64,000 nt of DNA. Source: Fermentibacter sp963718745 [NCBI: Candidatus Fermentibacterota bacterium]. Its GTDB lineage: Bacteria > Fermentibacterota > Fermentibacteria > Fermentibacterales. Within the stretch, counting starts at the first letter, position 1; every line of letters begins with the position of its first letter. The notes below the pieces were generated by a model that saw only the letters and a program-made list of their open reading frames with translations, was not told the DNA's origin and did no database searches. Shown here piece after piece: positions 1-8,590 of this stretch. The stretch is from assembly GCA_963718745.1 (NCBI GenBank), contig OY970370.1, forward strand, positions 682,001 through 746,000, in the 5' to 3' direction. The translations under genes and the position numbers were made by a program.

Positions 1-316
1 CTGCAAGCTCCGGAGTGTTTCCGCTCCGCGAAAGAACCAGGGCCGTGTCTTCCGGGGTCACGAGACCAAGGTCACCGTGCACGGCTTCGGCTGGATGGAG
101 GAAGAATGCCGGAGTGCCCGTGCTGGTCATGGTGGCGGCTATCTTCCTCGCGATGCAGCCGGACTTGCCCATCCCGGAGACGACTATCCTCCCGCGGGTC
201 GCGTGCAGGATCTCCACTGCCCCGTCGAAGGACGGGCGGACGTTCTCCAGGGTTTCGTCCAGCCAGCGCCGCTCGATGGTGAAGACCCTTTCCGCTTCGG
301 CCAGGAAACCGCTCAT
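1..316 (-). CDS. kdsD: Arabinose-5-phosphate isomerase (KdsD), N-terminal part
   Basis: The gene runs off the left edge of the window; about 105 N-terminal residues are present. They form the start of a SIS (sugar isomerase) domain, with GMGKSG near residue 49 and a TSTGTPAFFLHPAEA stretch followed by HGDLG, as in KdsD/GutQ enzymes. The family converts ribulose 5-phosphate to arabinose 5-phosphate, the first step of Kdo synthesis. The ATG overlaps the kdsC stop as ATGA, so it is the last gene seen of a kdsB-A-C-D run. Whether C-terminal CBS domains follow cannot be seen. The neighbours make KdsD more likely than GutQ. Confidence 0.93.
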   Translation of the reverse strand, partial: MSGFLAEAERVFTIERRWLDETLENVRPSFDGAVEILHATRGRIVVSGMGKSGCIARKIAATMTSTGTPAFFLHPAEAVHGDLGLVTPEDTALVLSRSGNTPELA

Positions 317-783
317 TCGAGCCTGCCTTCGAGGTACATGTCCGCTATCTCCCTGACAGCGCCTCCGCCGCCAGGGTTTTCGGTCACGATCTGGCACTTC
401 GATTTGACACTGTAGTGGGCATCGGCAGGGCAGGCCGGGAAACCGGCGATGTCGAGAGCGGGGATGTCCATCTGGTCGTCGCCCATGAAGAGAGCCTCCG
501 AGGAGTCGATCCCAAGGAAGGAGCAGAGGTCCTCGAACGCCTTGCGCTTGTCCCTGCAGCCGAGGATCAGGAATGGGATGCCGAGATCCCTCGCTCTTCT
601 CCGTGTGGACTCGAGGTCCCTGAAGGAGATCAGGGCGACCGAGACGCCCGCCTTGAGCAGAGCGATGATCCCTGCGCCGTCGCGGGCGTTGAACCTCTGA
701 GATGCTCCGGCTGGGCCGTACTCCAGTGTGCCGTCGGTCAGGACGCCGTCGACGTCGAATGCGAAGAGCCTGATGGATCTCAT
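313..783 (-). CDS. kdsC: Kdo-8-phosphate phosphatase, HAD family (KdsC)
   Basis: A 156-residue protein of the KdsC/YrbI HAD family. It has the N-terminal nucleophile motif FDVDGVLTDG, a lysine region CRDKRKAF, and the acidic motif MGDDQMD. The family dephosphorylates Kdo-8-phosphate to Kdo in the cytoplasm. The length matches tetrameric KdsC enzymes that have no cap domain. I start at ATG 783, just after the kdsA stop; longer in-frame upstream sequence only shadows kdsA. It sits directly between kdsA and kdsD. Confidence 0.95.
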   Translation of the reverse strand: MRSIRLFAFDVDGVLTDGTLEYGPAGASQRFNARDGAGIIALLKAGVSVALISFRDLESTRRRARDLGIPFLILGCRDKRKAFEDLCSFLGIDSSEALFMGDDQMDIPALDIAGFPACPADAHYSVKSKCQIVTENPGGGGAVREIADMYLEGRLE

Positions 784-784
784 A

Positions 785-1564
785 TCACCCCGGCGCCTCC
801 CAGTGCTCGAGAGAGCCCTCCACGAGCATCCTGGACTCCGCTTCGGAAAGGATCGTCTCGCTGTCGCTCGGAGATTCCGCAGGTCTCGGATGCGCCTCGA
901 AGAAAAGCCCGTCCACTCCCCAGGCTGCGGCCGCCCTCGCAAGGGGCAGCGCGAAACGCTTCTCGCCTCCGCTCGCCGTCCCCGTCGAGCCGGGTTTCTG
1001 GAGCGAGTGGGTGACGTCCAGGAGCACTGCGTCGCAGAGGCCGGACATGATGGAGAGAGACCGGAAATCCACGACCAGGTCGCCATAGCCGAAGAATGCC
1101 CCTCTCTCGGTCAGCATGACCTCGGGACACCCCCTCGTCCGAAGCTTCTCTACAGCACCCTCCATGTTGAGGGGGTTCATGAACTGGCCCTTCTTGACGT
1201 TCACCGGCAGCCCTGCGCTTCCCGCGGCCTCGAGCAGGGATGTCTGCCTGCACAGGAATGCCGGTATCTGGAGGATGTCGACAATCCCCGAGACGGCCTC
1301 GACCTGGTTCGGCTCGTGGACATCCGTCGTCACTCTGATTCCGAAGCGGTTCCTGATGAGGGAGAGGATTCGGAGGCCGCTCTCCAGGCCGACGCCTCTG
1401 AACGAGCCGGCCGAAGTCCTGTTGTCCTTGAGGAAGGAGGCCTTGAAGACCCATTCGACTCCGGGTCTGTCCGACAGGATCGAGTCGAGCATCGCGGCCG
1501 TCTCCAGAGCGGTCTCCTCCGAGTCCAGAACGCACGGTCCGGCTATGAAGAGCTTCCCGATCAA
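785..1564 (-). CDS. kdsA: Kdo-8-phosphate synthase (KdsA)
   Basis: A 259-residue TIM-barrel aldolase that condenses phosphoenolpyruvate with arabinose 5-phosphate to give Kdo-8-phosphate. Visible family motifs are AGPCVLDSEE, KASFLKDNRTS, TDVHEPNQ, LQIPAFLCRQT, KKGQFMNP, LTERGAFFGYGDL and DVTHS. The Cys of AGPC lies where metal-dependent KdsA enzymes carry a metal-binding Cys (metal-independent ones have Asn), so this is probably the metal-dependent class. The start is TTG, overlapping the kdsB stop as TTGA, which implies translational coupling. Confidence 0.96.
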   Translation of the reverse strand: MIGKLFIAGPCVLDSEETALETAAMLDSILSDRPGVEWVFKASFLKDNRTSAGSFRGVGLESGLRILSLIRNRFGIRVTTDVHEPNQVEAVSGIVDILQIPAFLCRQTSLLEAAGSAGLPVNVKKGQFMNPLNMEGAVEKLRTRGCPEVMLTERGAFFGYGDLVVDFRSLSIMSGLCDAVLLDVTHSLQKPGSTGTASGGEKRFALPLARAAAAWGVDGLFFEAHPRPAESPSDSETILSEAESRMLVEGSLEHWEAPG

Positions 1565-2262
1565 GGCAGCTCCCTCCGGACCCTGTCGAGATCCTCCGGC
1601 GTGTCGATGCCGAACCCCTCGAAGGGTCCCTCGACCACTACCATCTCGGTACCTCCGCACAGCCAGGCGAGCTGCTCGAGCCTCTCGACCGAGGAGAGCG
1701 GGCATGGACGGGCGGTCATGCAGGAGTCGAACGAACCGGGGCTGAAGCAGTAGACCCCGACGTGCTCCAGAAATGCCTTCGATCCGTGCGGGATCGGGGA
1801 GCGCGAGAAGTATAGAGCTCTCCCGTCGCACCGCACCGCGACCTTGACAGAGGATTCGAGTCGAGCCCTCTCCGCGGAGCAGGGCCTGGCGAGAGTCACG
1901 ACCCTGGAGGGCGAGGGTTCCACCGAGGTCAGTGCACGAATCCAGGACGGCCCGGCAAAGGGCTCGTCGCCCTGGAGGTTGATGATCCGGGAACCCGGCC
2001 GCCCAAGCCTGTTCCAGGCCTCGTAGACGCGCTGCGAACCCGATTCGGCGGGTCCGGTCAGGACCGCCTCGAAGCCGGCCTTCCTGACTGCGAGAGCGAT
2101 CTCCTCGTCCTCGGTGGCGACCGCGAGCAGAGAGACGCCGCTGTCGGCGACCCCCGTGGCAACCCTGACTATGAGAGGCACCCCGTTGATGTCCGCGAGC
2201 GGCTTCCCCGGGAGGCGGCTTGCGCCCATCCTCGCGGGGATGATCACAGCTGTGTCGCTCAG
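1561..2262 (-). CDS. kdsB: CMP-Kdo synthetase (KdsB)
   Basis: 3-deoxy-manno-octulosonate cytidylyltransferase, which activates Kdo with CTP for lipid A glycosylation. The N-terminal nucleotide-binding motif IIPARMGASRLPGKPL, the DINGVPLIVRV segment, INLQGDEPF and a C-terminal GIDTPEDLDRVR are all typical. The start is uncertain: the best architecture comes from CTG at 2262, overlapping the upstream stop as CTGA and giving MSDTAVIIPAR. The next conventional start, GTG at 2247, would remove most of the first beta strand, and ATG 2331 lies deep in the upstream gene. The Shine-Dalgarno match before the CTG is weak. Confidence 0.92.
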   Translation of the reverse strand: MSDTAVIIPARMGASRLPGKPLADINGVPLIVRVATGVADSGVSLLAVATEDEEIALAVRKAGFEAVLTGPAESGSQRVYEAWNRLGRPGSRIINLQGDEPFAGPSWIRALTSVEPSPSRVVTLARPCSAERARLESSVKVAVRCDGRALYFSRSPIPHGSKAFLEHVGVYCFSPGSFDSCMTARPCPLSSVERLEQLAWLCGGTEMVVVEGPFEGFGIDTPEDLDRVRRELP

Positions 2263-3344
2263 CGGATTCCCAGCCAACTCTCGGAACTCCAGAGGGATAC
2301 GAATACCGCGGTCTCTCCCGAGCCGTCCCATGTCTCGCGGGTGATCGCAAAATCAAGGCCCGCAGCACCTCGGGCAAATCTGTATCCCACCCCGCTCGTC
2401 CATCTCGCGGCTCCGTCCCGCCACAGGCCTTCGGTCCGGCTCCAGCCGGCCCTAGCGCAGAAACCCGCGCCTATCTGAGCTTCGGTCCCGAAACCCAGGA
2501 TCGTACCTTCTGGGACGGTGCTGTCGAGAAGATGCAGAGCCTTCCGGGAATGGAGGTCCGCCCCTGCGGCCAGCCACGGCACGGGCCGGACCACCGCTCC
2601 CAGGTTGACCTCGCCCGGAAGGTCGTAGCTCTCGCTGCTGCTCTCCTCTTCTTCTCCGGCGTAATCCCGGTCGATCTCCAGATCTCCACGCCTGTCGGTG
2701 AGAATGGAGGCTCCGACGTCCACGATCCCTGTCCTGACGAAGGCCCCTATCTGGAGTCCCCACGATGGCTGGAACTTGGCCTCGTCGACGTACTGAGTGT
2801 TGATGGGCGCACCGGGACCGCTCCCGCCGACTTCCTGGAGAGCGGCGACGCATCTCGTGCTGCCGAAGGTCCCCCTTCCGCCGAGGGAAACGGAAAACCA
2901 GTCGGAAGGTCTCACCGTGGCAGCGACGCACGCCTCGTTCAGTCCCCCGTCCCATTCGAGCTCACCCCTGTATCCGTCCGAGTTTAGGGAGGACTGGTCG
3001 AGGAGCCTGCTCCTCTCGGACAGACCGGCCACCAGCACCGTCCTCCAGGGCAGGGGGAAGAGAACCGAGAACGAAGGGAAGCGCATCCTGCCATCCCAGG
3101 CCTCGTCGTCACCAGTCCTCCAGCCGGCGGACCAGGAGACTCCGGATGACGTGCTCCATGCCGAGGTGGACGGATTGGACATGGAAAGCCCGTCGGGGCT
3201 CTCCAGGGCTGTCGACACGCCTCCCATCCCGATGGATCGCACGGTCGACGGAAGCATCTCGGAACCGGTGCCCGAGGGAGGCGGGACGAAGGACGGATAG
3301 TCCTGAGCAGTGAGGGCGAAGAGCAAAAGGAGTTCAGAAATCAT
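2259..3344 (-). CDS. Outer-membrane beta-barrel protein, PorV/UPF0164-like
   Basis: A 361-residue protein with a short signal sequence, then a low-complexity PSFVPPPSGTGSE segment and the motif RSIGMGGVSTAL, which resembles the N-terminal signature of PorV/FadL-type barrels of the FCB group. The rest is alternating polar and aromatic strands rich in Gly, Trp and Ser, and the last residues form a strand (AVFVSLWSSESWLGIR). ATG 3344 is preceded by GGAGAAAA. It lies between the metallo-beta-lactamase gene and kdsB on the same strand. Substrate and partner are unknown; a role in envelope assembly or secretion is inference. Confidence 0.72.
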   Translation of the reverse strand: MISELLLLFALTAQDYPSFVPPPSGTGSEMLPSTVRSIGMGGVSTALESPDGLSMSNPSTSAWSTSSGVSWSAGWRTGDDEAWDGRMRFPSFSVLFPLPWRTVLVAGLSERSRLLDQSSLNSDGYRGELEWDGGLNEACVAATVRPSDWFSVSLGGRGTFGSTRCVAALQEVGGSGPGAPINTQYVDEAKFQPSWGLQIGAFVRTGIVDVGASILTDRRGDLEIDRDYAGEEEESSSESYDLPGEVNLGAVVRPVPWLAAGADLHSRKALHLLDSTVPEGTILGFGTEAQIGAGFCARAGWSRTEGLWRDGAARWTSGVGYRFARGAAGLDFAITRETWDGSGETAVFVSLWSSESWLGIR

Positions 3345-3421
3345 TTTTCTCCGTTCGGGATCGTATTCCGTGCCTTCGTGACGGATACCCCGGGGAAGTG
3401 CTGCGGTTCCAGCCGGCGGGC

Positions 3422-4825
3422 TCAGTCTCCTGCATCGAAGGAGATCGACTCGGCCCGTTCAGGTGCCCTGCAGGTGATCCCGGCAGCCGCAAGCCTCCCT
3501 GAGAAGGCCTCGATCTGCTCGTCCTCGCCGTGGACCAGGAGTATGTCCCTGGATGAAGCCCCGGCGGTCCTGGCATACTCGAAGAGACCGTCGGCCCCGG
3601 CATGTGCCGAGAAGCCGTCGATCACCTCGACATGAGCCTTCCTCTCGTAGCTCTCGCCGAAGATCCTGACGGTTGTGTCACCGTCGGCAAGAGCCCTCCC
3701 GAGGGTGTTCTTCGCCATGAAGCCGACTATCAGCACCGTGTTGGCGGGATTCCCGAGGCCGTGCTTCAGGTGGTGGAGGATCCTGCCGTGCTCGCACATG
3801 CCCGAGGCGGATATTATCACCGCGGGACCAGTCATGTCGTTGATGGCTCTCGATTCCGAGATAGACTGGATGAAGTGCAGCCCCTCGAACCCGAACGGGC
3901 TCGATCCGCCATGTACCGCCTCCATGGCTTCCTCGTCGAAGCATTCGGGATGGAGCCTGAAAATGGCAGTGGCGTCCGTGGCCATGGGGGAGTCGACGAA
4001 GACCGGGACCCGGGGTGCGGATCCGTTCTCGCGGAGCAGCCTCAGGAAATAGAGGATCTCCTGGGTCCGTCCGACGCTGAAGGACGGGATGATGACCCGC
4101 CCCCCCCTGGCGGCCGTTTCGCGGACGGTCCGCCCGAGGCGCTTCGCGGCGGAGCTGCCCGGTTCGTGGTTTCTCCCGCCGTAGGTCGCCTCCATGAGGA
4201 GTATGTCCGGACGGGAGGCGCTTATGTCCGGGTCCTTCAGGATGGGCATCGCGGGTCTGCCGAGGTCGCCGGAGAAGAGGAGCACGGTCCTCCGGCCACC
4301 CTTCGACAGGGTCACCTCCACCTGCGCGGATCCGAGGATGTGTCCCGCCTCGATGAACTTCGCCGAGATCCCCGGGGCTACGTCGACAGACCTGTAGTAC
4401 GGGGTGGTGTGGAAGAACTCCATCGAGCGGGCCGCGTCGGCCGGAGTGTAGAGAGGCTCGAGGAGCGGCTGGTCCTTCGCTCTGCGCTTCCTGTTGAGGT
4501 ACCGGATGTCACCTTCCTGGATTCTGGCGCTGTCCGCGAGCATCAGGGCGCACAGATCCCTGGTCGCCGCCGTGCAGTGGATCGATCCGTGGAAGCCCCT
4601 GCGTACGAAGGCGGGAATCGATCCGGAATGATCTATGTGGGCATGGGATAGCAGGATGGAGTCGACGCTGGAAGGGTCCAGCCCAGGATCCCTGTTCAGG
4701 GCGTCGCTCTCCGCCCTCCTGCCCTGATGGAGCCCGCAGTCGAGGAGTATCCTCCTTCCGTCGAACTCGATCAAGTGCATGGAGCCCGTCACGGAACGGG
4801 CGGCGCCATAGAACGTTATCCTCAT
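3422..4825 (-). CDS. MBL-fold/beta-CASP RNA-processing exonuclease
   Basis: A 467-residue metallo-beta-lactamase of the beta-CASP/RNA-specificity type (YSH1/CPSF73-like). The zinc motif SHAHIDHSG lies near residue 55, LFSGDLG follows, and the beta-CASP region has DSPMATDAT, SASGMCEHGRILHHL and a C-terminal HAGADGL. Proteins of this group cleave or trim RNA in the cytoplasm. I start at ATG 4825, preceded by GGAGGTCACG; the longer open frame upstream lacks family similarity. A promoter can be drawn upstream (4851-4880). It heads the strand run leading into the Kdo genes, 77 bp before the outer-membrane protein gene. Confidence 0.9.
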   Translation of the reverse strand: MRITFYGAARSVTGSMHLIEFDGRRILLDCGLHQGRRAESDALNRDPGLDPSSVDSILLSHAHIDHSGSIPAFVRRGFHGSIHCTAATRDLCALMLADSARIQEGDIRYLNRKRRAKDQPLLEPLYTPADAARSMEFFHTTPYYRSVDVAPGISAKFIEAGHILGSAQVEVTLSKGGRRTVLLFSGDLGRPAMPILKDPDISASRPDILLMEATYGGRNHEPGSSAAKRLGRTVRETAARGGRVIIPSFSVGRTQEILYFLRLLRENGSAPRVPVFVDSPMATDATAIFRLHPECFDEEAMEAVHGGSSPFGFEGLHFIQSISESRAINDMTGPAVIISASGMCEHGRILHHLKHGLGNPANTVLIVGFMAKNTLGRALADGDTTVRIFGESYERKAHVEVIDGFSAHAGADGLFEYARTAGASSRDILLVHGEDEQIEAFSGRLAAAGITCRAPERAESISFDAGD

Positions 4826-4850
4826 CGTGACCTCCGGGATTCGATCGCTG

Positions 4851-4880
4851 ATTATCTGCAGCGGAGGCCTGTCGAGGCAA
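4851..4880 (-). promoter_or_regulatory. Predicted sigma70-type promoter for the MBL-Kdo run
   Basis: Reading the minus strand, a TTGCCT -35 box (4875-4880) and a GATAAT -10 box (4851-4856) are separated by 18 bases, about 25 bp upstream of the exonuclease ATG. The -10 matches the consensus at five of six positions. It is predicted by eye only. Confidence 0.5.
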
Positions 4881-5001
4881 CTCCGCTTCCGGGAGGCACC
4901 GGGGAACCGGGGACAATTCGTGGACATTGACGTAGACAGGGGATAGATTTTGACAAACCACACACATCCATTCGCGCCGGCGGCGGCGAGCGGGGGGTTC
5001 G

Positions 5002-6726
5002 ATGAAGGCTGCGACGGGACTGATTCTTGTTCTGCTCATCGCCAGCGCCTGGGGGGACACATACCTCTCCAGGATCGATGAGGCGTTGGCACTGGGTGAC
5101 ATCTCGGCCGACCAGGCCGCTCTCTACTGCGTCTGGAGCGTCATGGACGACTCCAGGCTTCCGGCCTCGATGACGGATGGCTCCGTCGCCGAACCCTGCG
5201 GCACTCCGGCGCTGGACGAAGTCGAAAGGCTCATGGATCAGCTCTCCACCGAGGTCAGGGACGAGATACTGGCGCTGCTGGCGCGACCCAGCGTGGGCAG
5301 CCCCGAATACCTGTACGACACGCCGGGAGGCCATTTCAAGATCCACTGGACCGACAACGGCGTCAATGCGACCACGCTCGACTGGGTGACGACCATCGGA
5401 GAGGGTATGGACCACTCCTGGGAGCACCAGGTCGATGTGATGGACTGGGATGCCCCGCCGTCCGACCTCGGGCTCGGAGGCGACACCAGGTATGACGTCT
5501 ACGTGATGGCTCTGACGGGCGGAACCATCGGCTGGTGCTCCACATCGGGAGAACCCTCGGATCCGACCACTCCCGAGGCCGACTATTCGAGCCACATCGC
5601 CATGAGCAACAGCCAGAGCTGGGGGGATACCCAGATACTGGAGACCTGCTCGCACGAGTTCCAGCATGCGATCCAGGACGGATACGAGGCGGCGGAACCA
5701 TCCTGGTTCAAGGAGAACTGCGCGACCTGGATGCAGAACGAGTGCTGGGACACGAACCTCTACGCCGAATACCTCCATTCGGGCGACAACTGCCTGCGCA
5801 AGCCGTGGTACGACATCAGGACCGGATCCATGTACTACTACGGCGCCACTCCATGGCCCATGTACATGCAGACCCGCTGCGGGGGCCAGGAGGTAGTGAG
5901 GATGGTCTGGGAGGAGGCCGCGAACACCGTCGGTCCCAACATGCTCTCAGCCATCACCGAGACGGCTGCCTACTACGGGATGACCTTCACGGACTGGCTC
6001 GCCGAGTACACCTGCTGGCGGTGGTTCACGGGCAACCAGGCTGACGACCAGCACTACCCCGTCGAGGAATCCTCGATCTGGACGCCGGGACCGTACTTCT
6101 TCCCGTTCCACAACGTCACCACCCTTCCCTGGACCGGCGACGAGGGCGTGTACCCCCCGGACACCTTCGGCCACCACTGGATCAAGATCGCCGTCAGCAG
6201 CTACCAGGGCTGGATCAACCTCGATTTCAACGGCCGGGACAACGTCGACTGGATAATCGGCGTCATACAGACGGACTCCGACGGTTCGGACGCCTTCACC
6301 TGGCACAGCGTCACCGAGGCCGCCGCAACGCTGGACATCGGGATCAACGCCTCGGGCTGGCAGTACGTCGTCCTGTTCGTGCAGCCCGTCACCGACTCCA
6401 GCCTCGATTTCTACTACGACATCTCCGTCACTACACAGACCGGCATGGAGGGCGGACAGGAAACGCCTTCGGCCGTGCTGTCGCCATCTTCCAACCCCAT
6501 GGCGCCGGGCGGTTCGTTCGAACTGTCCATCCCCGCCTCCGGGTACACGACCCTCGCCGTCTACGATCTGGCCGGGAGACAGGTGGAAACCCTCCTCTCG
6601 AGCTTTGTAGACGCCGGCAGCCATGTGGTGCAGTGGAACGCGGACGGCCTCTCGAACGGAGCCTACTTCATCCGGCTGAGTGCTCCCGGCGGTGGTCTGA
6701 CCGAAAGAGTGATCCTGAACAGGTAG
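5002..6726 (+). CDS. Secreted metalloprotease with C-terminal sorting domain (MXAN_6640-like)
   Basis: A 574-residue protein with an N-terminal signal peptide (about residues 1-18). An HEFQH zinc motif lies near residue 218, followed by WFKENCATWMQ, the same arrangement as MXAN_6640-family putative metalloproteases. A propeptide-like helical region precedes the catalytic part. Residues from about 490 form a beta-sandwich with SSNPMAPGG, LAVYDLAGRQV and GAYFIRLS, typical of FlgD-Ig/type IX secretion C-terminal domains, so export to the cell surface or medium is likely. Its close paralogue follows 46 bp downstream. Substrates are unknown; protease activity is inferred from the motif. Confidence 0.85.
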   Translation: MKAATGLILVLLIASAWGDTYLSRIDEALALGDISADQAALYCVWSVMDDSRLPASMTDGSVAEPCGTPALDEVERLMDQLSTEVRDEILALLARPSVGSPEYLYDTPGGHFKIHWTDNGVNATTLDWVTTIGEGMDHSWEHQVDVMDWDAPPSDLGLGGDTRYDVYVMALTGGTIGWCSTSGEPSDPTTPEADYSSHIAMSNSQSWGDTQILETCSHEFQHAIQDGYEAAEPSWFKENCATWMQNECWDTNLYAEYLHSGDNCLRKPWYDIRTGSMYYYGATPWPMYMQTRCGGQEVVRMVWEEAANTVGPNMLSAITETAAYYGMTFTDWLAEYTCWRWFTGNQADDQHYPVEESSIWTPGPYFFPFHNVTTLPWTGDEGVYPPDTFGHHWIKIAVSSYQGWINLDFNGRDNVDWIIGVIQTDSDGSDAFTWHSVTEAAATLDIGINASGWQYVVLFVQPVTDSSLDFYYDISVTTQTGMEGGQETPSAVLSPSSNPMAPGGSFELSIPASGYTTLAVYDLAGRQVETLLSSFVDAGSHVVQWNADGLSNGAYFIRLSAPGGGLTERVILNR

Positions 6727-6772
6727 GCGGCGGAAGACAGTTCCGCCCCGGCACCGTCGAATCGGAGGCGAG

Positions 6773-8494
6773 ATGAAGTTTGCATCGATGTTGCTTGTTC
6801 TTTGCGTCGCTTGCGCGGTTTCGGCCGACAGCGCCATGGACCGCGTAATGACGCTCGTCGAAGCGGGAGAGCTCCAGGGAGCTGAAGCCGCATACGCCCT
6901 TGCGGCCAGCGTCACCGACCCAAGCCTGCTCCCCTTCGCGCTGACCGAGGGAACGGAGCCGGCAAGGTGCGGCACTCCCGCCGCCGTCGAGGCCATCCGC
7001 CTCGCCGAACTCGACCCGGATTCCCCCCTGGCGCGCGAAGCCCTCGATCTCCTGGCTAGACCCCCGCTCAGCGGGCCCGAGTACACGCTGAACTCCCCCG
7101 GAGGCGGCTTCAAGGTCCACTGGACCGACGCGGGAGAGGATGCATCCACTCTGGCCTATGCGACGGCCCTCGCAGGCCACGCCGACTTCTGCTGGACGGT
7201 CGAATGCAGCCAGATGGGCTACGACACCCCGCCCTCCGACCTCGGTATGGGCGGCGACAACAGGTACGACCTCTATGTGATGAACATCTCGGCGCTCGGT
7301 TATACGACGTCCTCCGGCGAGCCGTCCGACCCGACCACCCCCGAGAACGACTATGCCAGCTACATCGCAATCAGCCTCAACATGAGCGACAACCTCATGA
7401 AGGTCACCCAGGCCCACGAGTACCAGCATGCGATACAGATGGGCTACGACGTCGCCGAGGCCACCTGGTTCATGGAGAACTGCTCCACCTGGATCGAGGA
7501 CATGGTCTATGACGACGTCAACGACTATGTGGGCTACCTCCACTCCGGCGACAACCCGCTCCGCAAGCCCTGGTGGGACATCAGGTCGGGAAGCGGGAAC
7601 CTCTACTGGTATGGCGGATGCATCTATACCAGATACATCTGGCTCAGGATGGGCGTCCTCGCCGTCAGGGAGATCTGGGAGGAGTGCGCCAGCGTGTGGG
7701 GCAACAACATGCTCGCCGCCCAGGGGGAGATCTACTCCAACTACGGTCTCAGCTGGGAGCAGACTTTCATGGAGTACGGCTGCTGGCGCTGGTTCACGGC
7801 CGCCAACTGGTACTCCGGATGCGGCATGTACGACGATGAGGCCGCTCTCTGGACCCCGGGCCCCTACGTTTTCTCCTACCACACCGAGAACACCCTTCCC
7901 GCCTCGGGTGACGAGGGTGTCTACGAGACGGAGACCTACGGCATCCACTGGATCAAGGTGAACCTCGCCAGCTACCAGAGCGGCTGGGTCAACATGCACT
8001 TCGACGGGCGCGACAACTTCGAATGGAACCTCGGCGTCATCATGTGGGACACCGCCGGCAACCACGAGTTCTACTGGTACGACTGCAGCACTGCCGGGGT
8101 GAAGGACGTCTCCGTGAACCCCGTCGGCTGGGACTACGTGATCTTCTTCCCCGCATTCATGTCCACGACGAGCCTCGACCATTACTACGAGTACACTATC
8201 ACCCACAGCTCGACCGGCATCGAAGGCGGCCAGCCGCCCGAGATGATAGAGCTCTCCGTGTCGTCCAACCCCGCGGGTCCGTCCTCCCAGGTCGTCTACA
8301 CGATGCCCCAGGCAGGCTCCGCCCGCCTGGACGTGTACGACATCTCGGGGAGGATCGTGTCGACCCTCCACGACGGGATCGCAGAAGCCGGCCAGCACTC
8401 CGTCCTCCTGGGCGAGCTGACCCCCGGGACCTACTTCGTCCGCCTCGCCGCGAACGATCAGATCGTCTCGAGAACGGTTGTCTGCGCGGACTGA
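6773..8494 (+). CDS. Secreted metalloprotease, tandem paralogue
   Basis: A 573-residue paralogue of the preceding gene, colinear over the whole length. It has a signal peptide, an HEYQH zinc motif near residue 215 followed by WFMENCSTWIED, a YLHSGDN-LRKPWWDI block shared with its neighbour, and a C-terminal sorting-type domain (SSNPAGPSS, LDVYDISGRIV, GTYFVRLA). The 46-bp gap and shared strand suggest one transcript that ends at the hairpin at 8511-8542. The pair looks like a local duplication that has diverged clearly but kept all motifs, so both copies are probably functional. Confidence 0.85.
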   Translation: MKFASMLLVLCVACAVSADSAMDRVMTLVEAGELQGAEAAYALAASVTDPSLLPFALTEGTEPARCGTPAAVEAIRLAELDPDSPLAREALDLLARPPLSGPEYTLNSPGGGFKVHWTDAGEDASTLAYATALAGHADFCWTVECSQMGYDTPPSDLGMGGDNRYDLYVMNISALGYTTSSGEPSDPTTPENDYASYIAISLNMSDNLMKVTQAHEYQHAIQMGYDVAEATWFMENCSTWIEDMVYDDVNDYVGYLHSGDNPLRKPWWDIRSGSGNLYWYGGCIYTRYIWLRMGVLAVREIWEECASVWGNNMLAAQGEIYSNYGLSWEQTFMEYGCWRWFTAANWYSGCGMYDDEAALWTPGPYVFSYHTENTLPASGDEGVYETETYGIHWIKVNLASYQSGWVNMHFDGRDNFEWNLGVIMWDTAGNHEFYWYDCSTAGVKDVSVNPVGWDYVIFFPAFMSTTSLDHYYEYTITHSSTGIEGGQPPEMIELSVSSNPAGPSSQVVYTMPQAGSARLDVYDISGRIVSTLHDGIAEAGQHSVLLGELTPGTYFVRLAANDQIVSRTVVCAD

Positions 8495-8510
8495 GGGAAC
8501 CCTGTCGATC

Positions 8511-8542
8511 GAAGGAGGCCGGCGTGAGCCGGCCTTCTTCTT
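8511..8542 (+). terminator. Rho-independent terminator after the metalloprotease pair
   Basis: A GC-rich hairpin (AAGGAGGCCGGC, short GTGA loop, GCCGGCCTTCTT) begins 16 bp after the stop codon and runs into a TTCTTCTT tract. The stem is nearly perfect, apart from one mismatch. Confidence 0.8.
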
Positions 8543-8590
8543 ACCCCGGGACCCTTTGTCTTTGCATGACCGGCATGCGGAGGGATATCT

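Noticed and set aside
4927-4975. Promoter for the first metalloprotease from TTGACG or TTGACA boxes
   Set aside because: Neither box has a fitting -10 at 16-18 bases.
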